Shown here piece by piece: positions 1 to 6,592 of a DNA stretch of 10,234 nt. The translations under genes and the position numbers were made by a program. The stretch is from JANNFX01 sp031380225 (lineage in GTDB: Bacteria > Pseudomonadota > Alphaproteobacteria > Rhizobiales > Hyphomicrobiaceae). The stretch is taken from assembly GCA_031380225.1 (NCBI GenBank), contig JANNFX010000255.1, positions 1-10,234 of the forward strand. The letters are read 5' to 3'. The notes below the pieces were generated by a model. That model searched no databases, had not been told where the DNA came from, and was given only the letters and a program-made list of their open reading frames with translations. Position 1 is the stretch's first letter. Every line of letters starts with the position of its first letter.

Positions 1-1632
1 CACATCAGTGCGGTCCGAAAGCGGCGGCAAGTTGACCTGCAACGTGTTCAAGCGATACAGTAAATCAGCCCTGAACCGCCTGCTTGTAATCGCCAGGCCA
101 AGATCCACGTTCGTCGCCGATATGATCAGCACGTCTGTGGCCCGGCTTGTGCCTCCGATTGGCCGGACAGTGAAATCATCGAGGAACCGAAGCAACACGG
201 ACTGCAGAGTGAACGGCATGTCGCCGATTTCGTCGAGAAATAGAGTTCCGCCCTCCGCCTCCCTAATCAAACCTGGTGAGCCACCCTTGCGCGCGCCTGT
301 AAACGAGCCGTCGGCATAACCAAACAGCTCAGCCTCAACGAGGCTCTCAGGTAAAGCTGAGCAATTCACAGCAACAAACGAGCCCTTTCGGCCACTCGAT
401 GTATGTGCGTAGCGCGCGAGTTTTTCTTTACCAGTTCCAGTTTGGCCGCAAATCAGGATTGGCAATCTGAGACGTGTTGCGGCGGCCACGTTGCTACAGA
501 TGGCTTTGACGTGTGGATCCAAGGCCACGAAGTCAACCGATGGTGACTGCAGTGGAAGCGACGGTGTTACAGCTTGCCGCTTTGCATGAACGGCATGCCG
601 GTCACCCGCCGTTCGATTTTGCGCACCTGCCTTTTCGACCGGTTGATCCGCGTCAATCGTCCACGGCGGTGGAGAGCTATCGCAGCATTTGCCCTTCGTG
701 GGCAGCGGTTGCCTGAGTTTCGTCGGGAAAATGATCATGGCACCGAGTTCGCTCGGGCCGTCACTGACCAGCACAATCCGGGCGTTGGAATCCAACCGGG
801 CTAACCGGCCCTCCCATTGGTCGAAAGGAAGAATCTTCAAGAACGTCAGGTCGCCGGTTTCAGGTAAATTCTCACTGTGCATCGTCAGAATGCGCATAGC
901 ATCGAGCGATGATTGAACAATCGAGCCGCGGCGATCAACCAAGATCATGTCGTGGCTGGCCCACTTGCGTTGTTTCTCTTGAAACCGAGCCATGAGCCGC
1001 GCGTGGTCATTTCTGATCGACTGAGACATCAGCGATTCGATGTGGTCGGCAAACGAGACGACCAGAGCGAGATTTTGCGAACTAAACGTCTCTGCCGGGC
1101 CAGAAATGTCAATAACACCCAGCAATTCGCGGTCAACCGGATGGAAAATCGGGGCCGCGGCACAAGTCCAACGTTGAACATGCTCACAGAAATGTTCGCT
1201 CGCATGAATTTGCGACGGGGCCTTGGCGGCTAACGCAGCCCCGATCCCGTTGGTGCCGATTTGTTGCTCGGACCAGCAGCCGCCATCTTCCAAATGGACC
1301 TCGCGCCCAAACTCTATGGTTCGCGTATCGCCCATGGTCTCGATGATATGGCCTGTCCCATCCGTCAGGATTAACATTGACCCGGCTTCGCGCAGCATAC
1401 AGCCTGCGCGTTGGGTCGCCAGCCGCGCTGACGCTGTTAACAATGCATTGTCTGAGCGTTTACGATAAAGTTCGCCATCCGATAAGATGGGCGCAGCTTG
1501 GCTGCCGGCATCAATACTGAAGTTTTTGCTGCGCTGCCATGAGCCAAATACCTCCGGCCTTACGGCAGACTTGACGTCGCCGGTCCCGACAACAAATTTT
1601 TCCCACGCATTGCGTACGGAACGCTCGTCCAT
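1..1632 (-). CDS. AcoR/MimR-type sigma-54-dependent transcriptional activator (3' end outside window)
   Basis: The reverse complement is open without a stop from an ATG at 1632-1630 to base 1, giving 544 residues; the C-terminus is cut by the window edge. A GAF domain lies at about residues 70-200 and carries the AcoR-family signatures GTNGIG (126-131), EHFCEHVQRWTCAAAPI (146-162) and LGVIDISG (171-178). A PAS-like segment covers about 226-300, followed by a Pro-rich linker (about 305-365). The AAA+ domain starts near 366: Walker A GQTGTGKE (396-403), sigma-54 contact loop GSFTGA (442-447), Walker B GTLFLDE (462-468) and the RFRADLLYRLN arginine-finger region (519-529). The Fis-type helix-turn-helix expected next is not visible. 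GAGG lies 9 nt before the ATG. Proteins of this family hydrolyse ATP to open sigma-54 promoters and sense small effectors through GAF. Being divergent from the monooxygenase operon, which starts with a sigma-54 promoter, it is probably that operon's activator, equivalent to MimR; this role is inferred. Confidence 0.93.
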   Translation of the reverse strand, partial: MDERSVRNAWEKFVVGTGDVKSAVRPEVFGSWQRSKNFSIDAGSQAAPILSDGELYRKRSDNALLTASARLATQRAGCMLREAGSMLILTDGTGHIIETMGDTRTIEFGREVHLEDGGCWSEQQIGTNGIGAALAAKAPSQIHASEHFCEHVQRWTCAAAPIFHPVDRELLGVIDISGPAETFSSQNLALVVSFADHIESLMSQSIRNDHARLMARFQEKQRKWASHDMILVDRRGSIVQSSLDAMRILTMHSENLPETGDLTFLKILPFDQWEGRLARLDSNARIVLVSDGPSELGAMIIFPTKLRQPLPTKGKCCDSSPPPWTIDADQPVEKAGAQNRTAGDRHAVHAKRQAVTPSLPLQSPSVDFVALDPHVKAICSNVAAATRLRLPILICGQTGTGKEKLARYAHTSSGRKGSFVAVNCSALPESLVEAELFGYADGSFTGARKGGSPGLIREAEGGTLFLDEIGDMPFTLQSVLLRFLDDFTVRPIGGTSRATDVLIISATNVDLGLAITSRRFRADLLYRLNTLQVNLPPLSDRTDV

Positions 1633-1738
1633 TGGCGCGAGCCTCACAATAAAGGAAACTAATGGGCAGAATGTACCCCAGAGGTCAATTCAAAACAATC
1701 GACTTCATTGGTGTTTTCACTGATGACGTCAAGAACAT

Positions 1739-1843
1739 CTGAGCTGATTAACGACCCTTCCACCGGCCCACTTCAAGGAGTTGAAACGAATTCAAGTCTC
1801 AAACTCCAATCACAATTCAATGATTTCTCAAACATCAGCTCAG
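1739..1843. repeat. Inverted repeat, candidate upstream activating sequence
   Basis: CTGAGCTGAT (1739-1748) and ATCAGCTCAG (1834-1843) are exact reverse complements, 85 nt apart. Each half is also preceded by or begins inside an AACATC word (1735-1740 region and 1831-1836). The arms lie about 150-260 nt upstream of the predicted transcription start, a usual distance for sigma-54 enhancer sites. Binding by the divergent activator is inference; a chance 10-bp match within 400 nt is uncommon but possible. Confidence 0.35.
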
Positions 1844-1878
1844 TGTCAGCAAGCATTTGCACCGCAGCAATGTTGACA
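1844..1878. repeat. Imperfect inverted pair TGTCA-N25-TGACA
   Basis: TGTCA (1844-1848) and TGACA (1874-1878) flank a segment that itself holds GCAA-GCAT-TTGC. The pair lies about 120-155 nt upstream of the predicted start site and could be part of an activator binding site. The arms are short, so the support is weak. Confidence 0.2.
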
Positions 1879-1973
1879 AAATGAACACCCATTGCTCAGT
1901 CGTTTGGAGTGCGCGTCGCCTTTAGCTTCGCTGAGAACTCATATTCTCGAACCAATTCAGATAGTTAAATTGT

Positions 1974-1989
1974 TGGCACGGGCATTGCT
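1974..1989 (+). promoter_or_regulatory. Sigma-54 (-24/-12) promoter of the monooxygenase operon
   Basis: TGGCACGGGCATTGCT matches the RpoN consensus TGGCACG-N4-TTGCW at every defined position, with the -24 GG at 1975-1976 and the -12 GC at 1987-1988. Transcription should start near 2000, leaving a leader of about 50 nt before the alcohol dehydrogenase ATG at 2049. A sigma-54 activator is encoded divergently upstream. All plus-strand genes downstream are close together, so this promoter could serve the whole operon. Confidence 0.93.
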
Positions 1990-2048
1990 ATTCTTACTGG
2001 AAGCGATCCGCAAAGGATCCGATCCTGGGATGGAAAATGGAGTGATGC

Positions 2049-3092
2049 ATGAAGGCGGCGGTATTGCATCACTATGATGAGAAGTTGGCTGGCACTGAAT
2101 TCGTTCAATACGAAGATGTCCAAGACCCGCGCATCGTAAATTCAACAGATGTTATCGTCAGGATTGGCGGAGCGGGCGTTTGCCGAACCGACCTTCACAT
2201 CGTTGAAGGGATCTGGCGCGAGAAATCCAATGTCACGCTGCCCTACATCATGGGCCACGAGAATGCCGGTTGGGTTGAAGCCATCGGAACAGGTGTCGAA
2301 GGAATAAAGATTGGCGATCCTGTTATCTGCCATCCGCTTGTAACCAGCGGGCACTGTCTGGCGTGCCGGCGCGGTAATGACATGCACGCGGCCAGTAGTT
2401 CGTTCCCAGGTATCAATGCTGATGGCGGTTATGCTCAGTATCTCCGCACTGGGCAAAGGTCGATTATCAAGTTGCCCAAGACGCTCGCTCCAAAAGACGT
2501 CGCGCCGTATACCGACGCCGGTTTGACGGCATACCGGGCGGCTAAGAAGGCGTCGCGTCATTTACTACCTGGCCAGTTCGTTGCCGTTATCGGTGTCGGC
2601 GGTCTTGGCCACATCGGAGTTCAGGTTCTGAAAGCGCTGTGTGCCGCAACGGTTATCGCCGTTGATCGCTCGGCTGGAGCGCTCGAACTGGCGAAATCCT
2701 GTGGCGCTGACATTCTTATTGAGGCCAACGGCCAAGAAGTTGAAGCAATACTCGAACTCACCCAAGGCGCTGGCGCCGAGGCTGTCATCGACTTTGTGGG
2801 CGAGGGGGATGCCGTCAAGAACGGAATAGCAGCCACCCGCAACGATGGCTTCTACTACATCGTAGGGTACGGCGGGCGCGTTGAGGTGCCAACACTCGAC
2901 ATGATCGCCTCCGAGAAAACCATCGTCGGAAATCTTGTCGGCACCTACGCCGAACTCGTGGAACTGATGGCTTTGGCTGATAGTGGCCGGGTACATCTGA
3001 AAACCAAGGAGTACCGGCTCAGTGACGCCAATCAGGCCCTCCTCGATCTCCACCACGGCAAGGTGCACGGCCGAGCCGTGTTGATACCATGA
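2049..3092 (+). CDS. Zinc-type NAD-dependent alcohol dehydrogenase (MDR family)
   Basis: This 347-residue medium-chain dehydrogenase probably oxidises the alcohol produced by the monooxygenase (for example 2-propanol to acetone); the exact substrate is inferred. It has the GroES-like catalytic domain first, with catalytic-zinc ligands C45 (GVCRTDLH), H70-E71 (GHENAG) and D156 (TDAGLTAY, the Asp variant known in Rhodococcus ruber ADH-A). The Rossmann motif GVGGLG is at 182-187, and D206 at the end of the second strand suggests NAD rather than NADP. The structural-zinc lobe is degenerate: the C-x2-C-x2-C-x7-C pattern reads S100, C103, C106, A114, so two of four ligands are missing. GGAG at 2039-2042 sits 6 nt before the ATG. 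It is the first gene after the sigma-54 promoter, and its stop overlaps a following ATG (ATGA at 3089-3092). Similar dehydrogenases accompany propane monooxygenase genes elsewhere. Confidence 0.93.
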   Translation: MKAAVLHHYDEKLAGTEFVQYEDVQDPRIVNSTDVIVRIGGAGVCRTDLHIVEGIWREKSNVTLPYIMGHENAGWVEAIGTGVEGIKIGDPVICHPLVTSGHCLACRRGNDMHAASSSFPGINADGGYAQYLRTGQRSIIKLPKTLAPKDVAPYTDAGLTAYRAAKKASRHLLPGQFVAVIGVGGLGHIGVQVLKALCAATVIAVDRSAGALELAKSCGADILIEANGQEVEAILELTQGAGAEAVIDFVGEGDAVKNGIAATRNDGFYYIVGYGGRVEVPTLDMIASEKTIVGNLVGTYAELVELMALADSGRVHLKTKEYRLSDANQALLDLHHGKVHGRAVLIP

Positions 3093-3430
3093 TGGGAACG
3101 ACGATGAATACAAAAGGCACGTCCGATGGCCGGGATATAATGCTGCAGCGTCATGAGATCGTAGTGCGCATCATCGAAGCCAACTCGCGCGCGCTGCGCC
3201 TCGAGAACGAAATTAATGGGCTCGACATTCATAGCCTAAACGCCAGGCGGGATCTTGAAGCGTCCGGGACCGAAGCCAATCGCCAAGCGTTGGCAGACAT
3301 TGTCGAGAAGAAGAAACATCTCGAACAGCAGCGCAGCGCCTTACTGGCGGAAAAACGGTGGCTCGACCTGACGCTGGACGATTTCGACAAGGTGTCTGCC
3401 GGCGAACCGCCACACAAAGCTCATCAGTAG
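3089..3430 (+). CDS. Small coiled-coil protein of unknown function
   Basis: I do not recognise this 113-residue protein. It is highly charged, has no cysteine, no signal peptide and no membrane segment. Most of it looks like a helical hairpin or coiled coil: residues about 17-57 and 63-100 show regular hydrophobic spacing among many Glu, Lys, Arg and Gln (for example IVEKKKHLEQQRSALLAEK at 71-89). The first ATG overlaps the dehydrogenase stop (ATGA), which suggests translational coupling. Another in-frame ATG at 3104 has GGGAA 5 nt before it and may be the true start, giving 108 residues. It lies between the dehydrogenase and the hydroxylase alpha gene in the same operon, so a role in assembling or regulating the monooxygenase is possible but unproven. 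Confidence 0.75.
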   Translation: MMGTTMNTKGTSDGRDIMLQRHEIVVRIIEANSRALRLENEINGLDIHSLNARRDLEASGTEANRQALADIVEKKKHLEQQRSALLAEKRWLDLTLDDFDKVSAGEPPHKAHQ

Positions 3431-3444
3431 TCCAAGGGATGGTT

Positions 3445-3636
3445 ATGGCCGCAGAAGACAACATTATTACTGCCGATGAGAGCGAAGAAGACCGGTCAAA
3501 AGATGCGTTCTTTGCCCAAATTGGTGACGTCGCGACGAGCATGATCGAGAAACACGGCAAGGACTTTGCGATGGGCGTGCTGGTTATTTGCGCGCGCTTC
3601 ATTGCTGAGGGCAAACCAGTGATACGGCCAAAGTAA
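3445..3636 (+). CDS. Small hypothetical protein (63 residues)
   Basis: I do not recognise this protein. The chosen start (ATG 3445) has AAGGG ending 6 nt upstream; an in-frame ATG at 3439 is possible but would overlap the ribosome binding site. The N-terminal third is acidic (DESEEDRSKD at 11-20). The rest looks like two short helices, FFAQIGDVATSMIEKHG (22-38) and FAMGVLVICARFIAEG (41-56), ending in basic KPVIRPK. The hydrophobic run at about 41-54 is short for a membrane span and more likely an amphipathic or buried helix. There is one cysteine (C49). It is 14 nt after the coiled-coil gene and 50 nt before the alpha subunit, so it is surely co-transcribed. A small accessory or assembly factor is one guess; MmoD of methane monooxygenase loci is longer and does not resemble it by eye. 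Confidence 0.7.
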   Translation: MAAEDNIITADESEEDRSKDAFFAQIGDVATSMIEKHGKDFAMGVLVICARFIAEGKPVIRPK

Positions 3637-3686
3637 GCAGTGCCTACTTTTAAAATTCGGATCGAAACAGCAGGGAGAACAGAACT

Positions 3687-5378
3687 ATGTCGTCAGGATT
3701 AACACTCAACAAGATAACGGCGCAGAAAGGCATCAGCATCGCTGAAGCGACCTCTCGCGTCGCCGATCTCGGATGGACGCCGACTTATGTCCAGGAAGCT
3801 CAGACGTTTCCGACGGACTACAAGATCTCAAAGGTCCCCAAGGACCCGATGAAGCAAGTGTTGCGGTCGTACTTCCCTATGCAGGAAGAAAAGGACAACC
3901 GCGTTTATGGCGCACTCGATGCAGCACTGCGCGGCGACATGTTCCGCAACGTCGAGCCTCGCTGGGTTGAATGGATGAAGCTGTTCCTGGCAATCATTCC
4001 GTTCCCAGAAATTTCCGCAGCCCGCTCGATGGCGATGGTCGCCCGGTTGGCTCCAGGCGAGGAACTTCGCACTGGATTTACGATGCAGATGATCGATGAG
4101 TTCCGGCACTCCACGATCCAGATGAACCTCAAGAAATGGTACATGGAAAACTATATCGATCCTGCCGGGTTCGATATTACTGAGATGGCATTCGGCAAGT
4201 GCTACGCCTGCACCATTGGCCGGCAATTCGCCGAAGGTTTCATCTGCGGCGATGCCATTACGTCAGCCAACGTGTATCTGACTGTAGTCGCCGAAACCGC
4301 CTTCACCAACACGCTATTCGTGGCCATGCCGTCGGAAGCCGCCCGCAATGGCGACTACGCGCTGCCAACCGTGTTCCTGTCGGTGCAATCAGATGAATCG
4401 CGCCACATCGGCAACGGCCATTCGATGCTGATGGCTATGATCAACGATCCGTCAAACCATCAACTCCTAGAACGCGACTTGAAATATGCGTTCTGGCAAA
4501 ACCACCGCATTGTGGATGCCGCCATCGGCACGTTCATCGAATACGGAACCACAAACCGCGATAAAAACAAGGAGTCCTACGTCGAACTCTGGCACCGCTG
4601 GATCTACGAAGACTATTATCGCACTTATATGCTGCCGCTCGAAAAGTACGGCATCAAGATCCATCACGACGACGTCAGTGCTGCCTGGGATGCACTTGTC
4701 AAGAAAAACTATGTGCACAAGGTCGCACAGTTCTTCTCAGTCGGCTGGCCCGTCAACTTCTGGCGCATCGAAGCGCAAACGGAAAAAGACTTCGAGTGGT
4801 TCGAACACAAGTATCCGGGCTGGTACGCCGAATTCGGCGAATATTGGAAGTGGTATGCGAGGAAGAGCGTGCCTGGTCAGACCAACATCCTGTTCGATGC
4901 TGAGAATGGCTACGTCTACCCGCATCGCTGCTGGAGCTGCATGGTTCCGTGCCTGATCCGTGAAGAATTCTGCACCGGTGAAGTGGACGGCAAGCTCTAC
5001 ACGTACTGCTCCGAGCAGTGCAAGTGGACCCACACCGTCGCCTTCCAGGCCGAATACGAAGGCCGTCCAACACCAGCAATGGGCCGCTTCAAAGGTCAGC
5101 GCATGTGGGAAGATTGTTACCACGGATGGGATCTCGCGGATGCCATCAAAGATCTTGGCTTCGTGCGTCCAGACGGCAAGACGATCGTTTCGCAACCGCA
5201 CCTTCGGTTCGATCAGAAGGACATGTGGACCCTCGATCACGTGCGAGGCAACACACTACAAAGCCCGCTTGTTCTGCTTCGCAATATGACGACAGAAGAG
5301 CAGGCCAAGCATGTCGCCGAGTACCGGGCTGGCTTCAAGATCAACCCGTGCAACGGTAGTTGCTCTTGTAAGCACTAA
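3687..5378 (+). CDS. prmA: Soluble di-iron monooxygenase hydroxylase alpha subunit (PrmA/MimA-like)
   Basis: This is the catalytic subunit, 563 residues, which activates O2 at a di-iron centre to hydroxylate a small organic substrate. The six iron ligands can be placed by alignment with MmoX (constant offset of 6): E108 (FPEISAARSM), E138 and H141 (IDEFRHS), E203 (VVAETAFTN), E237 and H240 (SDESRH). T207 matches the conserved active-site Thr (MmoX T213). Position 145, matching MmoX C151, is Gln, as in toluene monooxygenases. A C-terminal YHS-like zinc site reads C415-x2-C418 and YC441-x3-C445. Phrases such as RSYFPMQEEKDNRVYGA and NYIDPAGFDITE are typical of propane, acetone and tetrahydrofuran monooxygenases rather than sMMO. 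Extra cysteines C422, C429 and a tail PCNGSCSCKH (554-563) are unusual. AGGGAG at 3672-3677 lies 9 nt before the ATG. The true substrate cannot be read from sequence; the prm name is by similarity, and mimA would be equally fair. Confidence 0.95.
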   Translation: MSSGLTLNKITAQKGISIAEATSRVADLGWTPTYVQEAQTFPTDYKISKVPKDPMKQVLRSYFPMQEEKDNRVYGALDAALRGDMFRNVEPRWVEWMKLFLAIIPFPEISAARSMAMVARLAPGEELRTGFTMQMIDEFRHSTIQMNLKKWYMENYIDPAGFDITEMAFGKCYACTIGRQFAEGFICGDAITSANVYLTVVAETAFTNTLFVAMPSEAARNGDYALPTVFLSVQSDESRHIGNGHSMLMAMINDPSNHQLLERDLKYAFWQNHRIVDAAIGTFIEYGTTNRDKNKESYVELWHRWIYEDYYRTYMLPLEKYGIKIHHDDVSAAWDALVKKNYVHKVAQFFSVGWPVNFWRIEAQTEKDFEWFEHKYPGWYAEFGEYWKWYARKSVPGQTNILFDAENGYVYPHRCWSCMVPCLIREEFCTGEVDGKLYTYCSEQCKWTHTVAFQAEYEGRPTPAMGRFKGQRMWEDCYHGWDLADAIKDLGFVRPDGKTIVSQPHLRFDQKDMWTLDHVRGNTLQSPLVLLRNMTTEEQAKHVAEYRAGFKINPCNGSCSCKH

Positions 5379-5385
5379 CTTCTGA

Positions 5386-5417
5386 GGCGGGCGCCACTGC
5401 GTTTCCAGGCGCCCGTC
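5386..5417 (+). other. GC-rich RNA hairpin after the alpha-subunit gene
   Basis: CGGGCGCC (5388-5395) pairs perfectly with GGCGCCCG (5408-5415) around a 12-nt loop; a G-T and a G-C pair extend the stem to 5386/5417. It starts 7 nt after the alpha stop codon and has no T-run after it. It could protect the 3' end of the upstream message or help pause RNA polymerase ahead of the second hairpin. Confidence 0.7.
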
Positions 5418-5423
5418 AAACTT

Positions 5424-5454
5424 GCGGAGGCCGTCTCAGCGGCCTCCGCCTTTT
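5424..5454 (+). terminator. Intrinsic-terminator-like hairpin (attenuator) inside the operon
   Basis: GCGGAGGCCG (5424-5433) and CGGCCTCCGC (5440-5449) form a perfect 10-bp stem with a 6-nt loop, followed by CTTTT. This is the shape of a rho-independent terminator with a short T-tract, so it would probably terminate only part of transcription. It lies between the alpha subunit and the reductase of one operon, so partial termination would make more alpha message than reductase message. It also argues against the reductase starting upstream of it. Confidence 0.65.
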
Positions 5455-5484
5455 CGACAGGCCGTTAACATTCGTTGGACCACC

Positions 5485-6531
5485 ATGGCGGGGACTGCAG
5501 TACATAAGGTCCGGCTCGAACCGGTCGGCATTGAGATGGATGTTGAAGAAGGCGAAACCGTCCTCGACGCCGCGTTCCGTCAGGGTGTGGCCCTGATGCA
5601 CGGCTGCAAAGAAGGACAATGCGGCAGCTGCAAAGCCAAGCTGGTTGATGGCGACATCGAACTCCTAAAATTCTCGACATTCGCGCTCCCCGACTATGAA
5701 CGCGACGAGAACTACATCCTACTGTGCCGAACCAACGCCTACAGCGACCTTGTCGTAGAGCTGACAAATTTCGACGAGGAACTCCTGAGCCGGTCGATCC
5801 CAGTCAAGTCTTACAATGGCAAGGTGCTCAACGTTAAATCACTCACCCACGACATCCGGCTGCTTGAGATTGAACTTGACGCGCCGCTCAAGTTCTGGGC
5901 CGGACAGTACGTCGATCTGACGATCCCCGGCGCTGGCGTGACCCGCTCGTACTCGATGGCCAACGCCCCAAGTGAGCCGCAACGCCTGCAGTTCATTATC
6001 AAGAAGTATGAAAACGGCGCGTTCTCGGCGCTCCTCGACTCAGGCCTTGCCCCCGGCACGGCGATTTCAGCCAAGGGACCCTATGGCGGATGCTTCCGCC
6101 GCGAAGGACGGCCCGGCCCCATGATCCTGGTCGGCGGTGGCTCTGGTATGTCACCGCTATGGTCGATTCTTCAAGACCACATCGAAAGCGGTGAACAGAG
6201 GCCGGTTCGCTTTTTCTACGGGGCACGAACTGCCAACGATCTTTTTATGCTCGACGAGTTCGCAGCGATTGCGGCCAAACTTCCAGACTTCGCTTTCATT
6301 CCGGCTCTATCGGACAATGCCTCCGCGGACGCGTGGAGCGGTGAAATGGGCTTCATTCACGACGTCGCCGGCCGACGGTTGCGCGACGAAAGCCTGACCG
6401 GTGAATTTGATGCCTATTCTTGCGGTCCACCGCCCATGATCGACGCGGCATTGCCCGTACTGTTAGCTGCCGGAGTGGAACCGAGCCGGTTCTACTTCGA
6501 CAAGTTCACTCAGCCGATCAAGAAGGACTAA
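5485..6531 (+). CDS. prmB: Monooxygenase reductase component (FAD/[2Fe-2S], PrmB/MimB-like)
   Basis: This 348-residue flavo-iron-sulfur protein moves electrons from NAD(P)H through FAD and a [2Fe-2S] cluster to the hydroxylase. An N-terminal plant-type ferredoxin domain (about 5-95) has cluster ligands C41, C46, C49 (CKEGQCGSC) and C81. A ferredoxin-NADP reductase-like FAD domain follows (about 105-205) with RSYS at 154-157. The NAD-binding domain has GGGSGMSP (217-224) and CGPPPMID (313-320). Length and domain order match MmoC/PrmB-type reductases. The open frame extends back to 5422, but that part is the terminator-like hairpin, and the ferredoxin fold begins right after ATG 5485, so 5485 is chosen; its ribosome binding site is weak (GGA, 5 nt upstream). 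The second place in the order alpha-reductase-beta-coupling is typical of group 5/6 enzymes. Confidence 0.94.
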   Translation: MAGTAVHKVRLEPVGIEMDVEEGETVLDAAFRQGVALMHGCKEGQCGSCKAKLVDGDIELLKFSTFALPDYERDENYILLCRTNAYSDLVVELTNFDEELLSRSIPVKSYNGKVLNVKSLTHDIRLLEIELDAPLKFWAGQYVDLTIPGAGVTRSYSMANAPSEPQRLQFIIKKYENGAFSALLDSGLAPGTAISAKGPYGGCFRREGRPGPMILVGGGSGMSPLWSILQDHIESGEQRPVRFFYGARTANDLFMLDEFAAIAAKLPDFAFIPALSDNASADAWSGEMGFIHDVAGRRLRDESLTGEFDAYSCGPPPMIDAALPVLLAAGVEPSRFYFDKFTQPIKKD

Positions 6532-6581
6532 TGCCGAGCCGTACTCGAAGCCAAAAAACGATGCCGAATAGCGCATGACGC

Positions 6582-6586
6582 GGGAG
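6582..6586 (+). promoter_or_regulatory. Ribosome binding site of the beta-subunit gene
   Basis: GGGAG lies 6 nt before ATG 6593. It falls inside the longer open frame that begins at ATG 6575, so it decides for 6593 as the start. Confidence 0.75.
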
Positions 6587-6592
6587 AGAGAC

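Larger units (their letters stand above)
1633..2048. promoter_or_regulatory. Divergent intergenic control region
   Basis: These 416 nt separate the activator gene (leftward) from the alcohol dehydrogenase (rightward). The stretch is visibly more AT-rich than the flanking genes and I see no convincing gene in it. It contains the sigma-54 promoter (1974-1989), a pair of 10-bp inverted arms (1739-1748 and 1834-1843), and a TGTCA/TGACA pair (1844-1848 and 1874-1878). These could be enhancer sites for the activator. No clear sigma-70 promoter for the activator gene stood out by eye. Confidence 0.75.

Noticed and set aside
513..1723. Several plus-strand open frames of 60-106 codons opposite the activator
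   Set aside because: They are antisense shadows of one continuous minus-strand frame that encodes clear GAF and AAA+ motifs.
1723..1732. Palindrome TGACGTCA as an activator site
   Set aside because: It is only 8 bp, does not extend, and has no second copy in the control region.
2005..2019. GATCC-GCAAA-GGATC hairpin in the operon leader
   Set aside because: A 5-bp stem is too weak, and there is no sign of a riboswitch or leader peptide.
3358..3444. Upstream extension of the 63-residue protein to 3358
   Set aside because: It would overlap the coiled-coil gene in another frame, and a ribosome site directly precedes ATG 3445.
4590..4606. TGGCAC inside the alpha gene as a sigma-54 promoter
   Set aside because: No TTGC-like element follows at the needed distance.
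5422..5484. Longer N-terminus for the reductase starting at 5422
   Set aside because: The extension is encoded by the terminator-like hairpin, looks like low-complexity Arg/Pro sequence, and the ferredoxin domain begins just after ATG 5485.
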